Origin: Eucalyptus grandis
Taxonomy: Eukaryota > Streptophyta > Magnoliopsida > Myrtales > Myrtaceae
Assembly (NCBI RefSeq): GCF_016545825.1
Contig: NC_052614.1
Location: 6,156,559 to 6,220,558 of the forward strand
Length of the DNA stretch: 64,000 bases
Direction of reading: 5' to 3'
In this document: positions 21,632-32,086 of the stretch, piece after piece
How positions within the stretch are numbered: position 1 is the first letter of the stretch
Layout of the letters: each line of letters starts with the position of its first letter
Notes under the pieces: model-generated
What the model saw: only the letters and a program-made list of their open reading frames with translations
The model's database searches: none
Told to the model about the DNA's origin: nothing
Position numbers and translations under genes: made by a program

Positions 21632-21790
21632 CCAATCTTCGATACCAATTGTTAGGGCTAGATGGATCCCCTAGAGTGTGGTGAATAGGTGATGGTACAG
21701 AATAAAATAAATTTAAAACATTATTGCAATAGAGTGTTTGCCGATAAACTGTGCTGTGATCAGATCTTACCAATGTGCAAATTACTATCA
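21632..21790 (-). mobile_element. Primer-binding site and truncated 5' LTR of the copia element
   Basis: On the minus strand an LTR end (CTAACA) at 21650 is followed by ATTGGTATCGAAGATTGG, a slightly altered Met-tRNA primer-binding site (complement of 21632-21647). The LTR keeps the 'ttcaccacactctagggg' block, but only about 140 bp remain before the BAHD gene sequence starts. The LTR was therefore cut, or it inserted with loss of sequence. Confidence 0.65.
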
Positions 21791-22579
21791 TAAAATATTG
21801 ACGAAAGCCCTACCTATTAGTGCCGAAACAACCTCCACCCTTGAAGGTTGGGAATCGTTGGCCATCGAGTCCTTTGCATTGTCCCTAGCTAAGGCTTTCA
21901 GCTTCGATAAAGCATCGGCGTTGAACCTCAACCTGCTCGTGATGAGTTCCTTGTTGCCAATACGTCGTGGACTCAAAATCGGAACCGCCAACTCTTTTAC
22001 TGGGAATAGAGATGACAACTCGAAACTAGGACAGACCATGGCGTCTGCATTACCTCGGCAAGCGGTAGCCCACGAATTGATGAACATGGCCATGGTGTAC
22101 ATGTCGCCGATCTTGTGTGTAAAGCGCATGCTAATCGCTAATCCGCCACACTCGAACGTATTCACTTGGATCACAATTAACGGATTGCCAGCTACATCGG
22201 TCGGGTACTTCGACAAACGTTGGAGCAAATCAATGTCGGGGTCTCCATGGAGAAGCTTATCAATCTGGCCATCCACTTTGGCGTGGATAAACTCAACTCC
22301 AAGGTCGTTACAGTCAATAAAACAACCATCATCCTCAATATATCTCCCTGCCATAGGATAAAAGAGTGTTAGGGTTTCAGAAAGTGACTCCTCCATTTGG
22401 AGAAGCCTTTGAGAAATATCAACTCCTGGGTTCTCAGCATTATCTCTATAGTAGAACATAACGCCAATGTAAATTGGCATTTGAAGATGATCCAGTGATG
22501 TTAACTTCAATTTTTGCCGGTTGTTCGGCGTCGGCACTGATGGTTTGACCAACTTCTTCCATTGCACTTCCAGCTTCAT
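21790..22579 (-). pseudogene. BAHD acyltransferase, C-terminal part lost
   Basis: BAHD enzymes move acyl groups from CoA thioesters to alcohols or amines of plant metabolites in the cytosol. From the ATG at 22577-22579 the protein reads MKLEVQWKKLVKPSVPTP, the usual N-terminus of the vinorine-synthase-like clade. SETLTLFYPMAGR follows at residues 68-79 and the catalytic HKIGD at residues 155-159 (HxxxD). SRVEVVSALIGRA near residue 245-260 is the last conserved block. The frame then leaves the family and meets copia LTR sequence. About 40 percent of a normal 430-450-residue enzyme is missing, including the DFGWG motif that every BAHD needs. I chose this ATG over one 61 codons upstream because family similarity starts here. 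Substrate cannot be inferred. Confidence 0.85.
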
Positions 22580-23700
22580 GCTTGTATTGCTACCAAGATA
22601 TCTAGTCAAACAAGGATGGTGAATATGGTTGCATGCAAGATCTGTCCAGTGCAATGCTTGTTTTATAGAGCGTTCCAAGACGATATTTGAGTCCTGGAAT
22701 ATGCATCTTAAGACTGCGTGCAATGGACCCGTCACATGTCCATTTCCAATCTTCCATATCAAGATTTTTTTTTTTTAAAGATAAATTCAAGTGATGGGAG
22801 GAACGACCGTACATATTGTAAGGAAACGATGATGTGACGGTACCGTAAGTTTTTCATATTCAACGGTGGCTTCTCCACCTTTAGATCTTAGCTTGGATGA
22901 TATGAATAGATTTCTTTCTTAAAAAGTACTCTCTCAATATGTGCCATGCAATTGGCCTGTTACATGTCCATTTCCCATCTCCCACATCGAGATTTTTTAT
23001 TTTTTTTAAGACCGATTCAATTGATGTTAACTTCAATTTTTGCCGGTTGTTCGGCGTCGGCACCAATGGTTTGACCAACTTCTTCCATTGCACTTCCAGC
23101 TTCATGCTTGTATTGCTTCTCAAGATATCTAGTCAAACAAGGATGGTAAATATGGTTGCATGCAAGATCTGTCCAGTGCAATGCTCGTTTTGTAGAGCGT
23201 TCCAAGACGATATTTAAGTCCTGGAATATGCATATTAAGACTGCGTGCAATGGACCCGTCACATGTCCATTTCCTATCTTCCATATCAAGATTATTTTTT
23301 TAAGACAGATTCAAGTAATGGGAGGAACGACCGTATATATTGTAAAGAAATGATGACGTGACAGTACGTAAGTTTTTCATATGGAACGGTGGCTTCTCCA
23401 CCTTTAGATCTCAGCTTGAATGATATGAATAGATTTCTTTCTTAAAAAGCACTCTCTCAATATGTGCCGTGCAATGGGCCTGTTACATGTCCATTTCCCA
23501 TCTCCCACATCGAGATTTTTTTTTTTTTTTTTTTAAGACCAATTCAAGTATTGGGAGAAACGATCGCATATATTATAGGGAAATTGATGATGTTACGATA
23601 CAATAAGTTTTTCACGTTCCATGATGGCTTCTTCACCTTTAGATCTCCAGCTTGGATGAAATGAGTAAATTGTTTCTTAAAATGTACTCTTTCAACATGT
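22490..23700. repeat. Tandem repeats (about 525 bp) of the BAHD start and upstream region
   Basis: The segment running from the BAHD codons for TPNNRQKLKLTS through the start codon and about 430 bp upstream occurs at 22490-23015 and again at 23020-23545. A third, partial upstream copy runs to about 23700. For example 'ttgccggttgttcggcgtcg' lies at 22514 and 23041, and 'ctctctcaatatgtgcc' at 22931 and 23452. The second copy still encodes the first BAHD residues but carries an indel (GSAMEEVGQ frame), so it is not a working start. Confidence 0.85.
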
Positions 23701-24459
23701 GCTATGAATTGCACCGTTAGTTAACAGCACTATTAGGCTGGCAATACTCTATATTATATCCATTTAAGAAACATGGAATACTAAATACCTTATAGACCTC
23801 TCATAATTTTTTGGCCACGTGCACCTCGCCTGTTTCACCTTCTTATAATATACATGCATTGTTAATTTCCAAATGTTTATGGATATGAGAGATTTTCATA
23901 TTATATAATGTTGTTAGAGATAATATGAGATATTAGGGATAATATTTTATAAAATAGCTAATGACCTTATTAGATTATATTAATAACTTCCCTGTACAGA
24001 TTGTTCTGATATAAATACTTTTGATTCGAACAATCGACAAGTCAATTAATTAGAGATATAGTCTCTCTCTTTTTTTTGAATTCATTATCTCTCCTCTCTT
24101 AAAGTTCTTAAATTATTTACAGCAGCGTATGCTAAATTTAAGGATAAAAACATCTTAAATTAACTTTCTCTAATTCGTGACAAATGAAAAATCAAATAAA
24201 CGGTTGAAATTCGGTCACGTCACTCGTTTATTAAGCTCACTTTAGTAAAATTTACGTACACAACCACCAAGCCCTGATTGGCGTGATGTGCAGTGGACGG
24301 AGGAGAAGGGGTGCTTGGAGAAGAACGAGGAAATGGGGGGAAAGAACTAAAAGGCAAAGGAAGAAAAAATAAGAGAAATGACTAGGTAAATAGTTTTTCA
24401 TCTATTATGAAAATAACAGTTTATTTTGAATCACAAAAACCAAATAATAATAGGCTGTT
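23701..24459. other. Intergenic stretch with a possible short LTR
   Basis: No gene. From 23912 the sequence TGTTAGAGATAATATGAGAT, then gatataaatac (TATA-like, near 24009) and a CT-rich stretch near 24060-24105 resemble a short copia LTR in plus orientation, but I find neither a clear 3' end nor a target duplication. The rest is AT-rich and unremarkable. Confidence 0.3.
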
Positions 24460-24855
24460 ATGACCACACGATCTCCTCAAAAAGTTTCAAAAATTGATGC
24501 TTGAAATTTAAGGGTCAAGCTACATCTAAAAGATGACATTGCTTTCATTCAACAATCCCATTTTGCTGAGGAGTCTAGGTGCAAGAACTCTCATGAAGAA
24601 TTCCATGAGAAGAGAAAAATGACTTACAGTCAATAATGAAAAACTCGTGTCCATTGCCTATACAAATGCGTTGTGTAGATTTGTCTAACTAATTCTTTAT
24701 TAAGGTGAAAAATTCGATCGAATGGGAAAAAGTTTGGCTCTTTTTTTGTGTGAAGAAAACCCATGTGGCACGAGTATAATTATCCACAATGGTGAGAAAG
24801 AAACAAACTCCATTGTGATGTGGAGTATGCTAGAGACCCCATAGATCAACATGTA

Positions 24856-25365
24856 TTAATAAAAAAGCATTAGCAGCTTGAGATTTACTGATTGGGAATG
24901 ATATTTGTGACTATTTTGCCAAAGGACAAATGGGACATTTGGAGTGAGGAAAACAAGCACCATGACCCAAACGTTGATGGAAAAGAAAGATTTTATTGTC
25001 AATAGTGGGATTACATGAAACACCCTTATTTCATGAAATGGAAGATAAATCGAAACCCTTGGAAAATTGGTCCAAAAGTACAGCCCTTGGGTAATACTAC
25101 CCAAGCCCATCAATTTATCAGTTGACAGGTCTTGAAAAAAGTAATTTTGGGAATTGAATATGGCACAACAAGAATTTTCCTTGCAAACTTTGGAAATAGA
25201 TATAAGTTTGAACTCAAATTTAGGAATATAAATGACAATTATGAGAATAATCTTGGGATTAAGACAAATAGTGCCAATTTTGGTGACACAAGTGACATTC
25301 GTTTGGAAGACATAATGACATGGGAGCATGGAATTTGGTGTCAATTCAAGAGAAAAACTTCTCAT
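24856..25365 (-). pseudogene. Copia protease end and GAG-pre-integrase remnant
   Basis: The frame holds VIYIPKFEFKLISISKVCKE, matching the L-x-VLYxPxxxxNLxSVxxL block after the copia protease, then the GAG-pre-integrase stretch (DLSTDKLMGLGSITQGLYFW). The expected WHxRLGH zinc region appears only in another register. Integrase would join the DNA copy to the genome. This copy is interrupted by stops. Confidence 0.75.
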
Positions 25366-26028
25366 TGCAAATTATGTGGTCACTAAAACCTCAATCAATC
25401 ATTTATGCATCAATTGAAATAGAGTCTATCTCGCATAAAGAGGTACATAAGAAACTAGTAGTCCTGTCAATATTGCTTAACTGATTGAGGGCCTTCATGA
25501 TATTTTGATACTAGTCATGGGTAAATGTCTGATTTACCCTTCCAATATTTTGTCCAAACACCTAATAAATGGATAACCCTTTGCCTTTTTTTCTTTATCA
25601 TTGGGTTTACCATGCAATTTTCAACATGTATCAATAGTATGGTGTGGGCATTTGTAATATTTACAAAATTTATCTTTTGTTTTAAAATTTTGTCCTCCCC
25701 TTTTCTAAGATGATGTGGCAACCTATGAGCCATAGAATGTCTTGTGCAATGATGCTAACATGGTAGCATGTGGACCACCCAATTCGATCCCTCATATGGA
25801 TGGATAAGAGCCGTCAAATCTTGCCTTTTGATCTAGATCCAAGGCCGACCTTTTAAGATCTGCTTCTTCCTCCTAGCAAAACCCTAGCACCATACGAGGG
25901 GTACTCACGGTTAATGCTATTCGCTACTAAGAGCTCACCAGAGCAATGAGCGTCACGCCCTCATCCACCCGCACGTACTCGACCGTTGCCAGGCACTAGC
26001 TCCCCTCTTGGATGACAAGTTGGAAGAT

Positions 26029-26956
26029 TCAGCCAAGTAGTGGAACAAAATCCATGTCGAGAATTTGCAACCTAAAATTTGAGTAAGTCTCATTTAGAAT
26101 CAACAGAAAATGAGTCGTTAATAGAGCCGGGAGTTGGTTAAAGCAAGGTTGTCTCGGGTCCTTCCAATTATTCCTCAGCCACCTCAAGCTCATTCCATAG
26201 AGCCGAGAGTCGATTAAAGCAAGCGGTAACTGGGAAGTTCCTTGCTTCAACTCCGACAAGGCCTAAGTGGGGCGAAAAAATCTTCGCTCGATATAACTTC
26301 CCATACATCTCATGGATGTTGTCCCACATCACCTTAGAGTCTTCGGTCGATGGGAACCTAGTCATGACCTCGGGAGCCATATAGTTCCTTATCCTTGTGT
26401 GAACAAATTGGTTGCATTTATGCCAATGTCATTGCAATCAATCATTAGTTGGAAAGGGGACAGCTCCATCAAGGAAGCCATCCTTATCCTTTGTGACCAA
26501 GGCTCGCCGAAAGTCATGAGCCCAGGTCGTGTAGTTATTCAGTTCTGTGAGCTATAAACTGATGAGCCAAAGCTCTGGTTCATTGACCGGCAATGTGTAG
26601 AGGGGTCACCAAGGTCCAAGCGGCCGCCGCTGCCTAGAATCAATCGCATAGGCTAGAAAACCGGGTTGGAAAATGGAGTAGGGTTGCATCCCAAGACCCG
26701 ATTGAGTGGATTTGGGTTTGTGATCCTGACCCGTCCAGCCCAGTCTTCCTTCTTCTCCAAATAGACCTTGGTGTGCCAATGTCTGACTTAGTCCGGCGGC
26801 CCATTGTCCTTGAACTGGAAACCAGTGGACCGATGGCCATTGGGCTAGGCTGGAAGTTTGAATTGGAGTTGGGACAAGCTCAGCAAGGTGTTGAGCGGAG
26901 GGTTCTTCTTCAATCGGATCGACTTGGTCCGAATCTTTGATTCTTTGACATGGCAT
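26029..26956 (-). pseudogene. Copia gag remnant
   Basis: The 26606-26956 frame (MPCQRIKDSDQVDPIEEEPS) is the likely N-terminal part, low in similarity. The 26168-26380 frame (MAPEVMTRFPSTEDSKVMWD, then LYRAKIFSPHL) and the overlapping 26029-26259 frame match the helical gag domain of Tork/Retrofit-type copia elements, which usually reads NAxxVWxxLxxxYxxxNxxRIFxLx. Stops and frameshifts separate the pieces. Confidence 0.65.
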
Positions 26957-27084
26957 CTATAATGAATTCCTACTGGGTGCTGGTTTGTTTTGCAGAATAG
27001 GAATCGCAACAACAAAACCGGAAACAAGACGGAGGCAATTCCAAAAATGCAAAAGCTGGGGCAGGAAAGAGAGTTCTGATACAA

Positions 27085-27353
27085 TGACAGAAAACAATAA
27101 TTTGAGGAATTTTCTCTGTATCTTTTATTCATGCATAAGGAGGAGGTAAATCTAATACAAGAGTGTACAATACATTAAATAATATACGTGATACTATTTT
27201 CCTATTTGAACAGACTGAATCAATTAACATATCAATCTAATATTAGTACAATCATCTGCAGAATCAAATCATATCTTCAAGACACACCAAATCGTATCTT
27301 CAACATATTCTTTTGAAACGGTCAATTAGTTTGACATCATATTTTCATCAGCA
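27085..27353 (-). mobile_element. Short copia 5' LTR
   Basis: On the minus strand it begins TGCTGATGAAAATATGATG and ends TTTTCTGTCA. TTGTATCAGAACTC follows, a primer-binding site one base off TGGTATCAGA. AATAAA lies about 60 bp before the end. The roughly 270-bp size fits Retrofit/Tork-like copia LTRs, and the position matches the gag remnant that follows on the same strand. Confidence 0.6.
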
Positions 27354-27452
27354 TATCGAATTAATATCGTGAACGTGGGGTTTTTTAATGAGGATTTTTC
27401 AGTAACTTGATTTAATCAAGTAGCAATCATTGATCATATAATGAAAGGGAAA

Positions 27453-27503
27453 AGCTTAGCTGACCGTCACTCTGTCAATGACGGAGTAACGGTCAGCTAA
27501 GCT
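27453..27503. repeat. 20-bp-stem hairpin
   Basis: AGCTTAGCTGACCGTCACTC (27453-27472) pairs with GAGTAACGGTCAGCTAAGCT (27484-27503) with one mismatch around an 11-nt loop. No gene adjoins it. It could be an isolated end pair of a very small MITE or a structural element. A T-tract typical of a terminator is absent. Confidence 0.8.
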
Positions 27504-28318
27504 GCACTCTTAATTAAATCGTTGGGGTGATAATTCCATCTATTCATTTTTCAGGCACTCGTTTGGTTTTGCTCCTCAAATCAAACGCAAAAGTGAAGGC
27601 CAAGTCCTTTACAAGCCCTAAGAAAGGAAGGCCAAGAAGCGTTACGCGGCCGAATCTAGCTAAATGGCCGTTCACCATAGTGTCATTGCAGGAAAAGAGC
27701 ACTGAATTATCTCACCACACCATCAAGTACGATAGTCCCGATTGTTAGAAAAGTCTCATGTCAGGGAATTAGTGTCATGTAAAGTAGTTGATATATCCTA
27801 ATTAGCTCATAATTTATGCACTTAAACTTTAGAGTAAGGGCAAATTCAACTAACAGGCTTGGGACTCCAAGTTTGGACTCCAGGTTTTGTTGGGTGTTCT
27901 TTCCACCAAATGATATCATAGTCAATAATTGATTGGTGAATTGAAATGAGTTTTTATCTAAGCTCATGGATTTAAATGATACGTGGAAGTTGATATAATT
28001 CTTTGTTTCATTTCCTTTTGCTTTTAATGTTATTATCGTTTTAGAATTTATGTTTTAGAATTTATGTTACTATTAGACAAGAATATGTAATATAACATGT
28101 AGTCCATTTCTGTGTTATCTTGAATGTTCAACGTGTTTAATAATTAAAAGTGGTATAAATTTTATAAAATAAAAAATATAATATAATATATAGTAGTACA
28201 TGATACTCTAGAACTAGTAGAACTGACAAGTTATAGATTTTAGGGCAATTCCAAGAATATATAGGTTAGGTTCTAGATTCCAAAAAATTGGAACTCGGTA
28301 ATTATAAAAATATCGATG
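27504..28318. other. Intergenic, nothing recognised
   Basis: AT-rich sequence with one short frame at 27527-27748 that resembles no family. I see no repeat boundary or regulatory site in it. Confidence 0.5.
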
Positions 28319-28709
28319 TCCTAAAAAATCCCAAACTAATACACCTATAACAAATTTACCACAAACTAATTTTAAACCCCAAATCAGTATACTTGTAACA
28401 AATTTACCATCTGTTAGTTTCCATTAAATTTTATTGTAAAATTAATAAGTTAAATGACGCGTGACAGTTAAGCGGTGTGTCGGTTTGGGATTTTACTCTC
28501 TGTTTGTCACAATTATACAATTTTTGTAATTTTTTGTGGTATTAATCTAATTTAACGGAGGGTAAATTTGTCACAAGCAAACCGATTTTGGATTTTTTAT
28601 AATCAGTTGAGATAAATTTATCACAGTATACTAGTTTGGAATATTTAATGGGAAAAAAATTAGTTTTGAGTAAATCTGTTATACGTACATTAATTTTGAG
28701 ATTTTTCAA
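28319..28709. mobile_element. Probable MITE with long imperfect inverted ends
   Basis: The left end (cctaaaaaatcccaaactaa, then acaaatttaccacaaact) is the approximate complement of the right end (agtaaatctgttatacgtac, then ttaattttgagatttttca). Similarity extends for about 150 bp per side and the whole is 391 bp. I could not find a good target duplication, so the superfamily is open; Mutator-like is my guess from the long ends. Confidence 0.5.
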
Positions 28710-30071
28710 TATATTAATACTGATAAAAAAGTGTATGTACTTTACAAAGGAATCTGCACAGCCCTACTAATTACTCCTGTACCACCTCTTCTCCACATTT
28801 TGCATTTTTCCTTTTTTGTTTCTGTTTTGAAATTTTTTTGAAAAGCTAATACATATGAAAGACCGAGGCAGAAAAAAAAATTATAAACCACATCTTAAGA
28901 ACTTGCGCGGAATTCATCTTTAGAGAAGTTTGATAGAATGTGAAGACTAATTGATAGAAAATTCAAAAAGCGACATTATTCGAATAGTCAAATGATTCAT
29001 CATTTGTTCAAATTTGAAGAAGATCGAACTTTAACATGAGACTCCTAAACAGATGCCAATAATAATCTGCTTTCGTGATGAGCTTGATGGACAAAAAAAA
29101 CATAAAAAGAAACCTAGAGCACGCCAAAAGAGCAGGTGTAGATGGTTTCACCTTCCGTGTAACCAAGCATGTGTACAACAGCACTTGCGTACTCGCAAAG
29201 AGGGTCGTAGCGACCAGGCCCAAAGGAACCAGACATATACAACACCACCTGCGACCCTTTGCACGGTAGGTGAGGGCGTCTAGATTTCCCACTTTTGGCG
29301 TGACTTAGGTCTATGCGCATTACCTATTCCCGCAAGCCTGTAAGCTTAGATACCAAGAATAGAATCGTGACGACATTAATAAGAAGGTGATGAAGTAACT
29401 ACTGGATTAGAGCAAAATTATATTACTATCGGCAGCGGTACTTGATTTAAATGCAATTAATTAATGATCTCGCTTAAATCTAATAGTGGCCGACCGTCAA
29501 GGTTGACGTAGTCGGTTACAGTGCCAAAGGAACTCCAGTTCAAAAACTAGAGGTCAAAGTTATAAAAAAGCAGCAGAGCAAATGATACACTGTACACTAA
29601 TCAAAGAAACCACTGAGAGCATAGATAGTAAAATCATTGCATTGATTTTTTTTTTTGTCAGAATGATATAACTTTCATTTCTAACCAATACAAGGATAAT
29701 AAGAAGTTTCAATATCTAAGTATAAAATCAACCATAGGCAATGGGGAGGCTAACAATCCAATTCGGTGGCAGAGAATTGGTTCGGTGGGCTCTACGACCT
29801 AGTCAAATGAGTGGGTCAAGTTGTATATGGTATGACCCATATTACCCCATTTAACCCATTTTGATACATATTCATATAGTGCAAATCTAATGACCCATAC
29901 TCAATCCTTACCCGACCTAACTCACATTATTAAAACACATTAATATTCTAGGAAAACCCACACTCTCTTTAAGCTCTTCGCATGTATATGCTACTTGGAT
30001 AAAAACTTCAAATCATATTAAAAAAAGCAAAATATTTATAAAGAATTTGACCAAAATATATATAAAGAACT
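28710..30071. other. Intergenic, no supported gene
   Basis: Overlapping short frames at 29008-29320 on both strands show no domain. Around 29800-29900 there are several 'acccat'/'gacccat' motifs of the kind seen in the subterminal parts of hAT-type elements, so this may be an older hAT-like remnant next to the one that follows. A T-run at 29647-29657 may mark a retroposed end. Confidence 0.35.
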
Positions 30072-30146
30072 TAGGGCTGACAAACCCATTTTACTTGTTA
30101 GATACTAGCTCTTTTCAGTATCATTATTTATATGAACATTATTCAC

Positions 30147-30345
30147 CGATCACCCGTGGTGGCGGCGTAGTGGTTAAGCGCTGGTTCCTTCGCAAGAGGT
30201 CGGTGTTCGAATCCTTGCGTCATCTGCCTTGTTGGAAAGGAACCCACGACTTACAGGAAGCAAGGGTGGTGGTGACTCTACTCCTCCAGTGGTTTACTTC
30301 AACCGCGGCGCCCACGGAGGTTTCTTGGGTTAAAAAAAAAAAAAA
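30147..30345 (+). mobile_element. tRNA-derived SINE with target duplication
   Basis: The 5' part carries RNA polymerase III promoter boxes with tRNA spacing: box A TAGTGGTTAAGCG (30168-30180) and box B GGTGTTCGAATCC (30202-30214). The element ends in a run of 15 A residues and is flanked by perfect ATTATTCAC duplications (30138-30146 and 30346-30354). Body length is 199 bp. It encodes no protein and would have relied on a LINE for mobility; whether the LINE at 41.6 kb was its partner cannot be told. Confidence 0.9.
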
Positions 30346-30403
30346 ATTATTCACACTGAATTTAATTTGTAACGACCATAGTCCGTTGTGCAGCAATATT
30401 TTA

Positions 30404-30632
30404 GGGAAAATTTCAAATAAGAGCCTAAAGTACTATCATTTTTTCAAATAATGACCTAAAGTGGACCTTTTTTACGTCAAATAAGGCATGAAAGCTATAG
30501 TAGCTTCAAATAAGGGACTAACCTTGTTGATTGCCGGCTGGCTAAATATTCCGGCTAGCCAAAGGGTATTTTTATCAAAAGACCATTTTTATGTTAAATT
30601 ATCTTTTCCTTTTTTTCTTTTTCTTTTCCTTT

Positions 30633-30673
<41 letters not shown>

Positions 30674-31127
30674 CTAGTGAGCGCCGACGAGGGCTCAATG
30701 ACCTCCCGACTGCTAGTGAGGACTGCGATCAAATCGAGGCCATCCCCTCACCTAGATTGGATGTGGCGACCTTCACCTATAGCTTTTGAGGGCAAACCTT
30801 GCCTAGATTTTGCAAGGGCGGTCTCACCCAAGGCAATGGTTGCCTCCCGCTGAGCCATCGGCAAACGGGAAGAGAAAATCAAAAAAGAAAAAAAATGTAT
30901 AAAGAAAAAAAAAATCACAAAAGGAAAAAATAAAAAAAAAGAGAGAGTAAAGGACAGAAATACCCTTAACCACCTAGAAAGTCAAGTACTTATTTAAAAT
31001 TGATATAACCATTGCAGACCCTATTTAAAACGATTTCATTTCGAGATCCTTATTTGAAAGAATTACAGCGCTTCAAGCCTTTATTTGAGAAAATAATGAC
31101 ACTTGAGCCCTTATTTAACATTTTCTC
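30404..31127. mobile_element. Non-autonomous Mutator-like element, 9-bp TSD
   Basis: The left end GGGAAAATTTCAAATAAG and the complement of the right end GAGAAAATGTTAAATAAG start inverted repeats more than 100 bp long. Flanks are AATATTTTA (30395-30403) and GATATTTTA (31128-31136), 8 of 9 identical. The core is GC-richer (gtgagcgccgacgagggctc) and next to a long T-run (about 30640-30673), the same layout as the 14.6-kb element. No transposase is encoded. Confidence 0.8.
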
Positions 31128-31558
31128 GATATTTTATTTGTTAGATAGCAGCTTCAAAAGATAATATCTTTTTTTTTTTTTCTAAATTATAACATTTTTC
31201 AAATTCTGGTCATTTTTAGTTTATGTGAGTGTGAGCATGTTTTAAGATTTATTTTTATGATAAATGTTCCTAAATAATATAAAAGAAAATTTATTTTATG
31301 GTTTGATGTTTAGAAAGAAAACTGAAAAGAGATTAGAAAAGAGGACTGAAATTTCTAATTGATTTTCTAAATTTTCGTCGCATCTTTTATTCCCTCGACA
31401 AGCCCGACAAAGGTCCATGCGTGAGCTCAACCAACATCACGCACCATCAATCCTAGTCGAGGTTTAGGATTTTCTTCTGCATCCGTTGCCAGCAGTGTTC
31501 TGCTCCAGATCCAGCTCCGACCACCGACACACCTCTTCTTCCTCCTCCTCCTCCAGCA

Positions 31559-31750
31559 ATGGCCAAGAAGAGAACGAGGCACCAAAATCCGCAAGCCTTC
31601 CTCGCTGACGACAATGAAACCGCCGTGACGAGACCTGCGAAGAAGCACAAAAAAGAGGAGAAGCTCATATCGTAAGGCATAAGCTCGAGGATACTGAAAG
31701 AGGAGGCTCTGATTCAGCAGAAGGAGATCCAGGATGAAGCTGATGAGTAA
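31559..31750 (+). pseudogene. Bystin (ENP1-like) exon 1 fragment
   Basis: Bystin is a nuclear 40S-ribosome assembly factor. From the ATG the frame reads MAKKRTRHQNPQAFLADDNE, then KKHKKEEKLIS, a stop at codon 39 (31673-31675), and GISSRILKEEALIQQKEIQD. This is the conserved N-terminus of plant bystin as I remember it (MAKKR..NPQPF..DD; QEKLI..GIS.KI; EALIQQKE). The frame ends at 31748-31750, and nothing of the roughly 400 remaining residues follows. A CT-rich 5' UTR-like stretch (31530-31557) precedes the ATG, so a piece of genomic DNA or mRNA from the start of the gene was copied. It lies within the possible hAT-like element. Confidence 0.7.
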
Positions 31751-32086
31751 CCAAACCCTAACGACAGAGGGTTAGGTTAACGTCGCACCATCGGCAGGCG
31801 ACAGAGGCGGGCACAGAAGTAGGCAACTGAAGAGCGACGACAAGTGTTACGGTTGCTTGCGAGTTGCCAGGGCAAGATCGATGGTGGTGCTTGCAAAAGC
31901 TGCGTGACCTCTAGCCTTGATGATAATATTTTTTAATGGGTGACCCATTTTCGGCCCATCTAATTCAACTTTTAACTCTTTGAACCCATTTATGGCCGGA
32001 CCTTTGAATACTGACAACCCATACACAACCCATTTATAAGAAATATAAGTCAAAAAATAGGCCATGGACCCATTTTGATACCCCTA

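Larger units (their letters stand above)
24460..27084 (-). mobile_element. Degraded Ty1/copia element, gag to integrase
   Basis: Read on the minus strand from 27084 downward: a leader, then a gag with YTTWAHDFRRALVTKDKDGFL near 26520 (across stops) and MAPEVMTRFPSTEDSKVMWD from 26380. A zinc-knuckle remnant (C-x2-C/H-like with HVENCMVNP) lies at 25515-25733. The protease/integrase junction reads YIPKFEFKLISISK and YFFQDLSTDKLMGLGSITQG (24856-25365). Integrase-core similarity runs down to about 24460 with stops. Reverse transcriptase and RNase H are absent, so the 3' half is lost. The order gag-protease-integrase is copia. Confidence 0.8.
30072..32086. mobile_element. Possible non-autonomous hAT-like element carrying other insertions
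   Basis: The left end TAGGGCTGACAAACCCATT and the complement of the right end (TAGGGGTATCAAAATGGGT) are similar short inverted ends, and both sides carry repeated acccat motifs (31935-32075). These are hAT-type traits. The 8-bp flanks do not match (aaagaact and tagcaagc), so the pairing of these two ends is uncertain. A SINE, a Mutator-like element and a bystin gene fragment lie between them. No transposase is present. Confidence 0.35.

Noticed and set aside
27453..27503. Intrinsic terminator or pre-miRNA
   Set aside because: Bacterial-type terminators are not expected in this DNA and no T-tract follows. The stem is shorter than usual for a plant miRNA precursor.
29008..29320. Four overlapping frames, one reading KNIKRNLEHAKRAGVDGFTF
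   Set aside because: Short, on both strands, and without a recognisable family or splice context.
30147..30230. Functional tRNA gene
   Set aside because: Boxes A and B fit, but the sequence does not fold into a complete cloverleaf in my reading. It continues into a SINE body with an A-tail and target duplication.
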